NCBI GenBank assembly: GCA_035079385.1
Contig: JAVHKY010000028.1
Span: forward strand, 7,254,001 to 7,318,000
From: Aspidiotus rigidus
Taxonomy: Eukaryota > Arthropoda > Insecta > Hemiptera > Diaspididae
DNA length: 64,000 nucleotides
Reading direction: 5' to 3'
Part shown: piece after piece, positions 43,490 to 55,139 of the stretch
Numbering within the stretch: the first letter of the stretch is position 1
Layout: every line of letters starts with the position of its first letter
Notes under the pieces: model-generated
What the model saw: only the letters and a program-made list of their open reading frames with translations
What the model was told of the DNA's origin: nothing
Databases searched by the model: none
Program-made: the position numbers and the translations under genes

Positions 43490-45360
43490 TATAAAATTCG
43501 TACTGTTAAATGTATTATCTCTTGAACGACGCATTAAAACACTAATTTGAACCCTCGCGTTGTTGTTCCCCACTCCACTATTCCTCCGACTCTCACTCCG
43601 TCTCCTCTGACTTCTCGTTCTCTAGTCCTCCTTATTTTGTCCTCGACTCTGGCCTAGAGTATTCATCTTCTTTCTTGCGCTTTGGTTCTGGACATACTGG
43701 ATTCGACGATTACATGTACGTCCGTTTGTGTCAATGATCCTCCTTCTGTGCTTAGCTTCCTCTTGTTCCTCTATAAAGGCTCATTCCACTGCTTTTTTAA
43801 ACTTGAATTTCCGTCTATGATCCTTAGAATGTGAAAAACCTTTCACTATTCATATTTTTATTGCTCAGTTCTCATACTTTTATATCTCTGTATATGTTTC
43901 GAGTGACATCTTGAGAAAATTGTCCATGCGGTAATTTTTTCAAAACAGTCACTTCCAATTGAATTAGCCTACCTGAGTGGCAGTTTCAGAATTTGTATTA
44001 AGGAATATTTTTCACGTTCGGTAATTATAGGAAAATAATGAATAATACATTCACGCATCTATAATATGTTTGTCTTTCATACAAGGTACTCTGAATGTAT
44101 TCAATAATAAAGCGTTTTTATTGTTCGATATGGACAACATTTGTGTATCCGCTCGCTTACATTAGTGTACGTATATTTTAATGAATTTAATAACAGGTTA
44201 GCGAGCCATCGATGGACACGAAAGAATGATCACACGTTATCAGTTATTCTAATGTGAAAATGACCGTATAGACTGTATTTAATGCTGTAGTTACGAAGAA
44301 AAGCGAATTTTTTGTTGATTTCCTCAACGCTGGTGTTGACCTAAAAGATGGAAATATTGAACGAATGAAGAAGGGGTAAAATTTGTATATAAAGGCTATT
44401 ATAGCCAATCTATCATCAGTCAGATTGCCTTTGCGTTCTTTCTTTTTCCTTCTTTTGCATTTCGCCCGAGTATACGGTTTTTAATAATCATACATAGATC
44501 GAGGCGATACGAGGCGAAGGGGCAGTGCTTGTGTAATCTCCGCGGTGGTCGTGCTTTTGTTCCGAACTAAAGTCATCTTTTGTTTCTCCTAAAGCAAATC
44601 TCCGCTAGAGAATGGTAGCTGTACCACGCGCGGCTTACCCGCTATACCGCAATCTCATCTATCTTAATAATTATATTATCTTTTCGTTCGTATATTTTTA
44701 GGAGAAAAAAAAAAAAAAATGATAATAATCCGTTAACGAACTGGCTGATTCCGGGTTCCTATTTTAATAAAATGTACCCGCGCGCCGGTCTTGGCCGTAC
44801 GTCTTCTCCGGCAGGACATTTTCCGGCTTCATTCGTTTAACAATACGGCGAAAACTTTTTTTTTTTTTTTTGTATTATTTTGCCGTTTCAGCTAATCTAT
44901 ATAGGACCGCGGGCATAATCTTCTTTAAAATTTTTCGATTCGTACGAGAAGTTTTCAAACAAACGAAAATCGTTACAATTGAACGGAAAATGAATCGTAG
45001 GAAAATCAACCAATGGGACAGGCCACGTACCGCGAGTGCCGATAAATGTATGCACCCTAAAGACGCGCTTTTTAAAAATAGGGCTGATTTGCGGTGCTGC
45101 ATGACTAAGATTTATTGTCTTATATTTCCGACACCTCTCGGACATTACGCTCTAGGCTGTTTCCTTTTTCACTCGATACACACCTTTCCGATAGGCGCAT
45201 TAACATGCAAAAGCAATATAACGAATTTCTCAGGCGAATCGATACCTCTGTAATAATGAGCGCGTATTCCAGCTCGTAGATTCTACATGCATGACCAGCT
45301 CCTGTATAGGACGAACATGAGAGGGTAAATATTGCGATAGTTTATGTGGAAGAGGAGATC
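43490..45360. other. Host-like spacer with a candidate promoter
   Basis: The stretch holds the TATA/initiator pair at 44388-44420, A/T homopolymers at about 44706 and 44855, and a 127-codon frame at 44870-45253 with no domain or conserved features. No repeat shared with the rest of the window was noticed. Confidence 0.4.
44388..44420 (+). promoter_or_regulatory. Candidate RNA polymerase II core promoter
   Basis: TATAAA at 44388-44393 lies 30 bp upstream of the A of ATCAGTC (44418), the classic arthropod TATA-to-initiator spacing. Downstream is a pyrimidine-rich leader. The gene it would drive is not identified; the first ATG with a short open frame is at about 44612. Confidence 0.4.
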
Positions 45361-45740
45361 CATTATTTTACGAGCATTGAGCTGCACTAAGGGTTATTAG
45401 CTCGAAAAGATACAAGTGTGTTTGTACAGATATGACTTGGCTTAGATGTACGTCTTACATATGTGGAAGAATAGTCAATATTTAAAGGAGTGGGAGAAAT
45501 TGTGTGAGACTTAGGTACTGGAGAAACAGTGTGGTAATATCATGATCATTTTTGAGTGCTTGTGAGACAAAGGATGGAACGTGTAATGTAGTGTAAAGAG
45601 AATGAATTTGAGGATCTACAAAAATGTGATCAGTTGTGAGGTTTTCTTGGCAGTGCGAGCAAGGTTGGTCAGGTGAGAATGTGTAATACATGTGTGGCCT
45701 ATCGTTAATTTGAGAGGATGACTTCTTCTCTTCTCGAACT
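45361..45740 (-). pseudogene. LINE 3' end (Jockey/I/R1-like)
   Basis: The minus frame 45482-45691 reads MYYTFSPDQPCSHCQENLTT and DHIF. This resembles the Cys/His motif after the RT and RNase H regions of I/R1/Jockey-type LINEs (C..C....LT..HI). Its 3' untranslated part (45361-45410, CATTATTTTACGAGCATTGA) is shared with the second LINE end at 48095-48140, so both derive from related LINE families. 5' truncated. Confidence 0.65.
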
Positions 45741-45759
45741 TCTATTAGCGCGTGACCAT

Positions 45760-46325
45760 GGTGTAGGAATTTTCTTGATACGGAAGAGCTCGTTTTCGAT
45801 GTGTTTTAACGCAATGCGTTTAAAATACGTGTTTCCTCCATGGAGGAGGACCTCGGACCCCTCTTTCAAACTATGACTACTAGTAATAAGGTGGTCCGCA
45901 AACGCTGATTTACCTAAATTCTTATTTTCCCACGCTTTCCTATGTTCATCAATTCTAATTTGTAGCTAATGGCCAGTCTTGCCCAATCATTACACTCCAC
46001 CATGTAAACGCCACTCCTCTCGACCAATTGCATAGGGTCTTTCATCAATTGTGATGAAAACTTCCACAAGAACGGGAGCCTTAGCCAGCACTTTCTACTG
46101 TCTAGGGTCGGATTGCGAGGAAGAGAGGTGGGGGAATCCAGGCATTTTCAAGTAATCTTCCCTTGAACCATAAAGTCAATATCAAGGTTGACCTCATTCA
46201 CTCTGGCCAAGTGCTTTATAGCCAACAGCTCCTTGTGGAAGGCGGACTGACTCAACAGAATACTGGTCTAAACTGTTGAAAAAACAGAGAATTTGTGAGC
46301 GACAGGGCAATGTCGATATCGATGT
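45760..46325 (-). pseudogene. PLE fragment
   Basis: Nucleotide similarity to 27.6-28.1 kb and to 3.9-4.5 kb, including ATAAAGTCAATATCAAGGTT, CTCATTCACTCTGGCCAAGT and GACTGACTCAACAGAATAC. It covers the RT-to-GIY-YIG linker and part of the nuclease region. Many stops; no hammerhead core seen on its 3' side, where the LINE end abuts. Confidence 0.6.
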
Positions 46326-47232
46326 TAATGCCGTTAGTCTTGGCTATGAATTTCCATTTTCGTGATTTTCAATTACTTATTGTAAAACTGTGGTATTAAC
46401 GCTTCTACGCTTTTATTCACATAAGTGACTTCGCTTTTTTTGTTCTTTCGCGATCTTTATTATTGTTTTAATTCTATTACTGATGAAATATTGCCATCAT
46501 AATGGAATTATAAATATTATTTTCTTTCTTCTTCCTTGTACGATTCATAATTGGTGAACAAAGGAAAAACCAAAAAAAAACTCTAAAAATATTTTTATTC
46601 TGAAGGAGATTAAAAATATCCCTCTCAGTTTTTGTCAATATAAGTATGTGGTGACGTTGACCGGTCTTTCCTATTTTGGGGGGTTTCTCTTGTAAGGACG
46701 AGTCCTAATTTACCGAATTTTCTAGCTCGAAAAGTGAGGTATTACACCCGTAGCAAGGTCAATAGGGGGAGGGTTTTGATATTAATGACCGCCTTTTTCG
46801 CAGCAATAGATCTTGGTAGCGAAATGTGAGAGCCTACGATGAGTGGAGTGTATCTGAAAGAGAAGAAAAGTTGGAAGTTCGAAATATGGATTTGTGTGAT
46901 AATATGTGAAAAAAAAAAATATTTACCGGCTAATATGCATTTCAAAATCATTGATGGCAGCCAAGGTCTAACCAGATCCTCTTTCCGCCATTTATTCGTA
47001 TTTGCTTTGTATAATCGTGACCAGTCGAATAAACCATTGATGGAAATCATCGCCTGGTAAAAATGAATGTGTTGATGTTCTGATGGATGATTCGGTCATC
47101 GCTGCATCATCGTCAGTCGCTATTCGACGTAATGTCAAGCTGAGTGATGTGCCAACTTTGAAGTTGATTAACCTACATTGAGAAGATGATTTAGACAATA
47201 ATATCCTACACAATATATTGCTCAAATCTCTT

Positions 47233-48720
47233 TTACCGACTTTTCTAACTAGAAAAGTGAGGTATTACACCCGTAGCAAGGTCAACAGGGGGAGTGGGCA
47301 ATGAACTTTCTCAACGTTTTAGGGGTCCTAGATCACAACTAGCATAAAAAAAAAATTCAGGTTTCTTTATATATACATATATATATATATATTTATATAT
47401 AAGATTTTTTTGTCTGCGGAACTCCTCCGAAACTACCCAATGGATTTTTTTGTAACTTGGCCATATTGTAGTAGTATATCTGAAGATGTGCACCTGCAAT
47501 TTTTTTGAGAATCGGATGAGTAGTTCTCGAGAAATTTTCAATTTGTTGAGAAATTTTGCAGTATTCCGAGTACCTTTTTGTCCGCGGAACTCCTCCGAAA
47601 CTACCCGATGGATTTTTTTGTAACTCGGCCATATTGTAGTATTATATTTGAAGATGTGCACCTGCATTTTTTTTGAGGATCGGATGAGTAGTTCTCGAGA
47701 AATTTTTACTTTTGTTGAAAAATTTTTCACTATTACAAGTAGCTTCTTACGAATAGCTGCGAGTAGCTGCTTACGTTAGGAGAAGCGGATTTTCCTATAC
47801 GTTTACCACTTTCGTTATCAGTACGTGTATTGTGAAGAACCTTTCATTCATTCTTTGTTCATTCTTTACCAAGGGTTCATTGGATTTTATTTCCGATGAA
47901 ACCATTTCGTTCAAATTTAGTACACTTGTATCTCGCTTCCCACAGCCCCTAGAGCGTTGAATTTTGTTTTGTCAAATTTTATTTGTTTTGTTAAATTTAT
48001 TTTTGAACGGATAGTGGCAGTGGCGAGTTGTTCATTTTTCTAGCTATTTTTCATTATCATTAGTCATACTCGATAGTTTTTTTTTTTTTATTATTATTAT
48101 TTTACGAGCATTATAAACTGCACGAGGGTTATTTGCTCGGCGTTACAATCTTATTTTAGAACATTACTTGAATTAGGTTAAATTAGGTACGTATTGGTGG
48201 AATTGAGTGGCGATCGAACGGAATTTGTTGGTGAATTATATGAAGTTGTAGAATTGAGTGGTGCGTAAATAAGTTAGGGTTGAGTCGATGGTTTCGGAGT
48301 TGTTGTTTAGTGCTGCATTGATATTGGAAGATATATTTAGGGAGGTTCGAGTGGGTTGCAGGACGGGGCATGAGAAAAAATGATCAACTGATAAATTTTC
48401 TTGGAGACAGTGAGGGCATGATGGAGGAGCGAGATTAGTGAGAAGATAAGTATGAGTAAGACGAGTGTGGCCTATTCCCAGTCGAGCTAAAATGACCTCC
48501 TCTTGCCTTGAATTTGTTGGGATGAGGACCAAAATGTGGGTTCACGTTTTATTTTTCTTAATTTGTTATTCGACTGATTTTAGTGAAAACCTTGACTTTG
48601 AATGATTAAGTACAATTTTTTAATCTTCATCAAGTGTGCTAATGCGAGACTATACCTGGGTGATTTCACTCTTAATTAGTAATTGATTTATTTGTCATTT
48701 TTTCATGTATGGGTACATAA
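47233..48720 (+). repeat. Unclassified repeat, copy 1, interrupted by a LINE
   Basis: Begins ACTTTTCTAACTAGAAAAGT and GGTATTACACCCGTAGCAAG (also at 46711-46770, partly at 48852). It contains a 160-175-bp internal duplication (47403-47560, 47572-47735; GCGGAACTCCTCCGAAACTA, GATGTGCACCTGCAATTTTT). It then runs through CTCGCTTCCCACAGCCCCTA to about 48063 and resumes at about 48575 with AGTGAAAACCTTGACTTTGA. The same order occurs uninterrupted at 50560-51235. Confidence 0.7.
48064..48545 (-). pseudogene. LINE 3' end inserted in the repeat
   Basis: The 98-residue minus frame 48236-48532 reads SRQEEVILARLGIGHTRLTH, then YLLTNLAPPSCPHCLQENLS and VDHFFSCP. This is the characteristic end of the RNase H/Cys-His region in I/R1/Jockey-type LINEs. 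It is followed by a 3' UTR with GAGCATTATAAACTGC-like sequence and a tail of AAT triplets and A (48071-48100). The flanking repeat is intact at 50.8-51.1 kb, proving insertion. Upstream RT is absent (5' truncation). Confidence 0.75.
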
Positions 48721-49640
48721 TTAATAGTGGTTCATAGTTGATTTGAGGTGTCAAAAGAGATGGAAAGATTATTTTCAATTTGGACTGGCTTTTTTGAGTG
48801 AGATTTGAGATTAGACTAACGAGTAAACCGGGCTTGGGTGCTATATATTTTTACCGAATTTTCTAGCTAGAAAAGTGAGGTATTTTGTTAATACGTTTGG
48901 AATGGTTGAAGCGTGAGGGAAGGAATGAGGGGTTGACTATTGGGTGATTGGTTGCTTCTTTCGTTTCGACATCGATTTTTTTAGTTTTTCGGGATCTTGT
49001 TGTAGCTGGATTCCCAGATGAAGAATTTTGGGGTGGAGTGTGCATAGAAAATGGTGATATGATAGCGTGAAGGCAATTTATGAGTGCACGACAGGAATAG
49101 CAGCTCGAGATAGCTTTAAGAGATGCCAGGAATCGGAAGTGATGAAGAATTGAACCACTCAGCACTAATATATAGTATACTAGACTAATAATATGCTAAG
49201 AATAAGGTATGGGAAAAAATGATTGTAGAGCTCTTTTTTATTAGAAACAACTGTTATAGCCTCGTAGCAGTTTGGACAGGGGGAGGGGGAGTGGTTTTTC
49301 TGGAGACGTTTTGTAGGTTTTAGATGACTCTTAGCCTAAATTATAACAAAATTCAGGTTTCCTTATTGGATTATAGGTATTTTTACTCTGTTATCTGTTG
49401 ATGTGACATCGTAGTGATAGAATTTATAAACTGAGTTTTATTGTTTATTCTACAAATGTTTGACATGATTGACAGGTCATTGGTATTTAATTTAAAGAGA
49501 GGGAGTGACTCTCTCAATGTTTTTTGCATTGTGGGAAGAAAAGTCGTGTACTACTCACGCGACTGCGTGAGTGTTTTTTTTTTTACCCACCTTACACTCG
49601 CTTTTTCCAATCGCATCTCAATACCACTCTCAAAGTGCTG
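48721..49640. other. Mixed repeat debris
   Basis: At 48852-48885 a third copy of the ACCGAATTTTCTAGCTAGAA module contains a perfect 16-bp palindrome TTTTCTAGCTAGAAAA (48859-48874). At 49250-49370 a degraded match to 47250-47365 (TCGTAGCAGTTTGGACAGGG, CAAAATTCAGGTTTCCTTAT) is seen. No gene recognised. Confidence 0.45.
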
Positions 49641-49687
49641 AAAGAAGTCATCAATGATATTGGTATCGGCTCGGCGAACCTCTTCCT

Positions 49688-50229
49688 CTAACGTGGATTC
49701 AGTTGGCGGTGCATGAATAAAATCATGTTCGCGCGGTTTAATGCCATTCGCACAACTTCACCGTTTATTGAGGCATTTTCAGTTGATAATTCTCCTCCTC
49801 TGCGAAGTGATCTTTTGTGCAGACTGGATAAAATATGCTGCCTTCGATAGCCAGCGCGGTATGTGCCTCCACATTGAGGACATGGTATACGTTCACCCTA
49901 TTTCAAATACCGGTATACACTTTTTTAGAAAATTGACGAGTGTCAGTAATGAGATAAATTTTAATGAACCTTACACTTTGAAAAGCTTCTCCAGATCTTC
50001 CCATTCTCTCGTTTAAGTAGTTAATGTAGTTGTCCATGGATAAATCCATTGAAGAGGTTCCTGGTGGCCTTCCTTGGCCTCTACTCGGTGTACCACGTGG
50101 GTTCTATGTGAGAAAAAAAAGAAAAATGATATTCGAGTTTCCTAGATACAGCAGGTGAAGTAATAATTTTAAAAAACTTACATGAAAAGATGATGAAGGT
50201 GTTGACAATGTATTTTGGAACGGATTCAT
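49688..50229 (-). CDS. Three-exon gene with a C2H2-like zinc finger
   Basis: Exon 1 50182-50229 starts ATG (MNPFQNTLSTPSSSFH) and ends at GTAAGT. Exon 2 49975-50103 follows a TTTTTTTTCTCACATAG acceptor and ends at GTAAGG. Exon 3 starts at 49897 after GAAATAG. Introns are 78 and 77 bp and all junctions are in phase 0. The 128-residue product has an Arg/Gly/Pro-rich segment (NPRGTPSRGQGRPPG), a helical stretch (DNYINYLNERMGRSGEAFQS) and a finger CPQCGGTYRAGYRRQHILSS with LHKR (C-x2-C-x12-H-x5-H). After about residue 110 a coding-like frame continues one base out of register (PREHDFIHAPPTEST, EEEVRRADTNIIDDFFQHFE), so the true protein is probably longer and this copy frameshifted. Function unknown; host gene or element-borne gene. 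Confidence 0.55.
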
Positions 50230-50559
50230 TTTTATTGCGATCACAAAAACTCTATTGCTACTTGCAAACAATATGAAAAAAACACTATTGCTACTTGAAA
50301 CAATATTACATTCAGTTGTTGACTAATATGAAATGCGAGTGTGAACATTTGCGGGATATAGAAGAGAAATATGGACTAGCTTTGCTCCCTACTTAATTAA
50401 TATCCTGGATAATTAAGGATCGGACAAACCAATTAGCATTTGGAAAGAAGTTGTACGAGTAATTATCATGTAGGTATGATGTCATTAAGGGTCGCATCAG
50501 GGGTAATTAGCAGGCCGCATTCCAAAGTCGCGCTAGAACATACGATACAAATACTATAC

Positions 50560-51235
50560 TTGAACTTTCTCGACGGTTTAGAGGTTTTGGATCACAACTA
50601 GCATAAAAAAATTTCAGGTTTCCTTATATATACAAGATTTTTTTGTCCGCGGAACTCCTTCGAAACTACCCGATAGATTTTTTTGTAATTTGGCCATATT
50701 GTAGAAATATATCTGAAGATGTGCACCTGCAATTTTTTTGAGAATCGGATGAGTAGTCCCGAGAATTTTCATTTTTTTCGAAAAATTTCTCACTATTACG
50801 AGTAGCTGCTTACGTTACGAGAAGCAGATTTTCCTATCCTTTTACCGATTTTGTTATCAGTACGTGATAAAGAATCTTTTATTATTCAACAGGTTCATTG
50901 TTGGTTCATCTTTGATCAAGGGTTCATTGAATTTTATTTTCGGTGACATTTTATTCAAATTTAGTACCCTTGTATCTCGCTTCCCACAGCCCCTAGAGCC
51001 TTGAATTTTGTTTTGTTAAATTTTTGTTTTGTAAATTTGTTTTTGAACGGATAGTGGCAATGGCGGATTGTTCATTTTTTCATTATTATTAGGTCGTTAG
51101 TGAAAACCTTGAGTTTGAATGATTCAGTACAATTTTTTAGTCTTCATCAAGGCGGTGTGCTGCGAGACCTTTTTGGTGACTTCATTCCTAATTAATTATT
51201 GACTTATACGTAATTTTTTCATGTACACTTGTCAG
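50560..51235 (+). repeat. Unclassified repeat, copy 2, uninterrupted
   Basis: Colinear with 47315-48063 plus 48575-48720. It shares GATCACAACTAGCATAAAAA, CGCGGAACTCCTTCGAAACT, CTCGCTTCCCACAGCCCCTA, TTTTGAACGGATAGTGGCA and AGTGAAAACCTTGAGTTTGA in order. It lacks the internal duplication and the LINE. Confidence 0.75.
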
Positions 51236-51439
51236 CCTTATGACGTCATAAATAATTTTTTTTCAAGTCCCTACTGTTATAAATAGCTCCAAAGTCTGGG
51301 CCTTTGACGTCACAATTTGATGACATCGGAGACCTGGTATATCAACATTTTTCAAATCCCACGTGCCCCATAAAACAATTTCCCTGCCACTCCTCGTTCA
51401 ACTCCGTTGAAGAACCCGCGAGTTTTTCATCTTTATAAT

Positions 51440-51900
51440 ATTATTGAGGTCAAGATAGTTCAGAATTTGTAGACCAATTTCCAAAGTAAATTTCAGCTGA
51501 GGATGAAACGAGTTTAAGGCCCTCTAAAAATTTTGTGAGGTGAGCAGCGTCAGATCGATAGCCAAATGCAAAAACGTCACCGATGTAACGATTCCATTAA
51601 AAGACGTGCTGAGGGGGGGGGGGGGTTAGGAAGGGAGGAATCAAGAATTTGGTTTTCCGTTTGATCGATAAATACTGGGCAGGAGAAAGGGCAGCCCATA
51701 ATCATTAAATTTATAAAAGTCTCCTCAAAGTTACAAATATTAGTTTGCTAGTAAATTTAGCGACGATGTCTTGCTCTATTTTATCCGTCCTGAGAATATT
51801 TTGCATTCGTTCTGTGGTGAAGGCGACAGAAACGTGAGTATACATATGTGTACTTACCACGTCAAATGTTATCATTTTAGAGGTTGTCCTGCAAAGACAA
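51440..51900 (-). pseudogene. PLE reverse transcriptase remnant
   Basis: On the minus strand, frame 51711-51923 contains ITFDVVSTHMYTHVSVAFTT (RT motif A region). After frame breaks come a GCPFSPV block and a YIGDVFAFG-like stretch where YVDD belongs, then FTLEIGLQILNYLDL. Stops and a poly-G run at 51611-51625 disrupt it. The sequence differs from the 28-kb PLE, so it is another lineage. Confidence 0.6.
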
Positions 51901-51909
51901 TGCGGGCTC

Positions 51910-53650
51910 TGATAATCCAACAATATTTCAATCTAATGAAAAAAAAAAAAATCAGTTGTTCGACGAATTATGTCGTGGTTATTTTTTTATTTCGCCGAAT
52001 TTTTTCCGTCGTTTAAAATTTCTTCCTACTATGTATTTTATATTTTAGTCACTGATTGTACTTTGTCGCTATTCTCATGATTTGTCGTTTGACTCTCTTT
52101 TCAATCACTATTCTTTCATTTCCTGTCGGATCGTAAAATTTCGTACTTCTCTTGTTCTACCAGTACGTTTTCAAAACCCAATCAAAGTAAATTATTCATC
52201 GAATTTTTACAAAAGACCAGAACCGAAAGACGACAACCTCGTGTACTTCGTTTTTTCGCAAATGTTGTACTCCGTATTTACTTGTACGCTGTACATAAGT
52301 CAGCATCAGTTCCCTTGAGTGCCATATGTTCCTCGAAATTCTTTCACAGTCTCTAAGGAACAAGGGCTGTGAGAAGAAGAGGAACGTGATGTATCGCGAT
52401 TAAGACGAATTACTTTCTTTTACACGTACGCTAGCAATACCTTGGTGATTAAAAATCGTTCGAAGTATGAGACAAGAAATATTATACCATACATAGAGAC
52501 TTAGCGTTTTCAAACGTCCGATATGTATTTTCAAAAATCTAAATTTTATAAGACAAAAGAAAAAATAAGTATAAAATAGTCGAAGACGAGACACACCCTT
52601 TGGTTGTTGTATCCTCGGCAGATGAAAAGGGCAGCTATACACGGCGGTCGAAGCGATACGGGAACGAATTGCAGACAAAAAACGGAATATGAAAAGCGTC
52701 GAGGAAAGAATAAAAAGAATGTAAAGGAGATGCTCGTTAATGATAGTTTGGTCATAAAAATAAATCAAACGGTATCCAACAGCTAGTGTTGGCTTGCTAT
52801 ATAGAAATCCCGTTCAGGGGTGGATTTCCACAATTTAGACTGAACTGTGCAGATAAAGGAAGAAATGTTTGGTTTGCGCTTATTTTTGCCTATCCCCCGG
52901 TTACTTGTCTTCTATTCCGTTCAGGAAAGGGTTAAATTTTCCAGAAAGAGAGAGACGGCGACCACAAAGTGTAATGAAAAAACTAGTGAAAAAAAAAAAA
53001 AAAAAGAAGAGATACGAGCTTACAGGGTTTTAATTATTTAAGCTAGGCAGTGTAGTGAAGTGTACAACAGTTATCATTGAACACATCTTTTATATCGTGC
53101 ATGGCTTTCGTTCGGTTCGTTTCGCATTGCCTTTTTCTGCTCACTAGATATTCGAAAACGCAGGATTATTTAATTCTATTTTTTTTTTCAATTTGCTATC
53201 TTTGCTTTTGCTGACTTTGTCACGGGAAACAAGAATAATAGGTGTTCTTAAATGAGAAGAAAGTGATATAATACTTAGAACGTCATTGGTGTCAGAATGA
53301 TAAATTGACCGAACACAAAATATCCCGGTTCATATTGTGGTTTAGTTACCTTTCCTCCCACCTCTTCGGTTTGCTCTTCTTATCTGCTGATCTTGATGCT
53401 TCGACTGCCCTCTTGCTGCACTCCGGTTCTAGCCTTGTTTCGGCCAAGTCCCCGGTTCAACTACGTTATGTCAACATTTGTCTCGCTCCAACTCCTGCCT
53501 CCAGAATCTATCTTCCCGTCTCATAGCTGGAGCTTGTTCCTAGTGCAGACTTTTCAACTTTTTGTGCGCCTTCCCTTGCTTCTCGGTCTATTCCTGGCGT
53601 TGCAGGTTTATTGGTACATAAAGGTTGGTCGTCCTCGTCAGTTTTCTTAT
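51910..53650. other. Host-like spacer, no gene recognised
   Basis: A-rich runs at 51940-51951 and 52988-53004. Frames up to 122 codons (52400-52768, minus; 53305-53526, plus) show no domain or splice support. Confidence 0.4.
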
Positions 53651-53655
53651 TTTTA

Positions 53656-53760
53656 GCGGGGGACCCGCTATCTCTTTTTTTGGGGGAAATTCTCAGGAAA
53701 TTTCACCAAGTGCGAGCCCGTCCGACTTTGATGACGTCATAGTTTTCGGGTAATTGTCCA
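53656..53760 (+). repeat. Fragment of the hairpin-ended element family
   Basis: AGCGGG-GGA-CCCGCT followed by TCAGGAAATTTC and a TGACGTCA octamer (53732-53739) matches the start of the 13043 element. The stem is kept and one loop base is changed. The minisatellite part is absent. Confidence 0.65.
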
Positions 53761-54115
53761 GCGAGGAAAATGAGTTGAGACAGAATAAAATCAGACTTTT
53801 CCTTGATCCTAGTATAGTGTTGGGTATCTTCTGATGTTTTTTTGAGAATTGAAATGGTTCTTCTATCTCTTCCAGTGGCGTTGACATGGGTTGTTCAGTT
53901 CTTTGTCTTTCCTTTACCTGGATAGCCTTAATGGCTGCCTCCATACTAAAGGAGACTACTGTCATAACTTTGTCCAGTAATGTTTTTTCAAATTCATTTG
54001 GATCGAATGCTTTGCTTTGTGCATTAGTAGGGGATATCAGTTCTTGTGAGCATGTGCCCGTGTATTTCTGTAGTTCTTCACGTAATACTATGACCTGGTT
54101 CTCAAGTTTCTGCAT
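53693..54115 (-). CDS. Helical ORF1-like fragment
   Basis: 140 codons starting MQKLENQVIVLREELQKYTG, a coiled-coil-like segment. Then an acidic-hydrophobic helix (FEKTLLDKVMTVVSFSMEAA) and a stretch running into the hairpin repeat, where coding probably ends. Resembles the ORF1-like frames at 14.5-15.1 kb in style. Likely a retroelement remnant; no enzymatic motif. Confidence 0.3.
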   Translation of the reverse strand: MQKLENQVIVLREELQKYTGTCSQELISPTNAQSKAFDPNEFEKTLLDKVMTVVSFSMEAAIKAIQVKERQRTEQPMSTPLEEIEEPFQFSKKHQKIPNTILGSRKSLILFCLNSFSSLDNYPKTMTSSKSDGLALGEIS

Positions 54116-54217
54116 GCTTTGGTTTGCCTATCTGTCTCTTAGTTCTATCCTCTACAAGGGTTATTGTTGGATTCGATTCTCCGTCTTGTTTATTTTGTTT
54201 GTAGAGGGGAGTGTTGC

Positions 54218-54748
54218 TTACTGACTCATCACTACTAAATGGACAAAATGTTCTCTTGATTGCTTTTTCTGTTTGCTTCTCTTTACTGGTTGGGATGCTA
54301 AATATTTCATTGTCTGATTCATCATTCTCTTTGGTTGTTTAGACTTTGGGCCTGGTTCGTTATTTCTTTCTGGTAACACTTGTAGGTTGACGAATTTAAG
54401 AGTTTCATCTTTAGGAAGGGGTGGGAATCCAAATTTTAGACCCTTCTCGAACAAGTACGTTTCATCTTGCGAGAATTGCACCTGGGTGCTATTAATATTG
54501 CGGGGCTGGAAAGCTTGAACAACACCATTATCAGCGCAATTATTTTTGGGGGCAATAGCCTTGGACTTCAAAAGGGAGGAGATTTTCTTTTCTTTTTTGG
54601 CTTTGAGTTCAGCCTCAAAATCCCAACAATCCTCATTAACATTCTGAATAAACAGGTGGAACTCACCCGGTGAATAAAGATGCTTAGCAACAGTCACTGC
54701 CAGGGACAGCTTCGACCCATTTGGTGTATCGATCAATAAATTTGACAA
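54218..54748 (-). pseudogene. Probable PLE N-terminal region
   Basis: A 176-codon frame. Near residues 93-120 it reads FSQDETYLFEKGLKFGFPPL and ETLKFVNLQVL. This resembles the conserved LSKGLKF block that precedes the RT in Penelope-like proteins. The start is Lys-rich (AELKAKKEKKISSLLKSKAI). RT does not follow on the left, so it is a broken or chimeric copy. Confidence 0.45.
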
Positions 54749-54804
54749 AGTATTTGAATCCTTCGCTTTCAGGTAATTGTGCTGTGATGTCCGTGTAAAG
54801 GTAC

Positions 54805-55113
54805 TTAGAACGAACGACCTGATGGTGAGAATTTTTCAATTAGAGAAACTGTATGCCACTGGATTTTCGGTCGTTGGCATTCCACGTACTCCCGCACCCA
54901 TTTATTAATATCTGATGCCATTTTTGGCGCTGACGGAACAAACGCAGTAAAGTACGACCACCGGGGTGAGAAAATGCATGCAGATGATCGAAAACTAATT
55001 TCCGGAGTGTTTTTGGTACAACTGGTAGGCATTTTTTTGATATCTGTCCTTTTACAATACTTCAGCATTTCTCTTTGTAGAAAGTATGAGTCTTCAGGTT
55101 TCCATTCAATCAA
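54805..55113 (-). pseudogene. Ty3/Gypsy integrase fragment
   Basis: The minus frame reads FSPRWSYF and SDINKWVREYVECQRPKIQW followed by HTVSLIEKF. It corresponds to the end of the H2C2 zinc region and the linker into the integrase core of Gypsy-type elements (WVR.C..CQ..K...HT). The expected first Cys of the pair is replaced. Core DDE residues are not present; the frame stops at about 54805. Confidence 0.6.
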
Positions 55114-55139
55114 ATTATCAGATTGACAGAAACAGTGGC

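Noticed and set aside
44870..45253. 127-codon ORF downstream of the candidate promoter
   Set aside because: No domain, no compositional coding signal, and it begins far from the initiator after a poly-T run.
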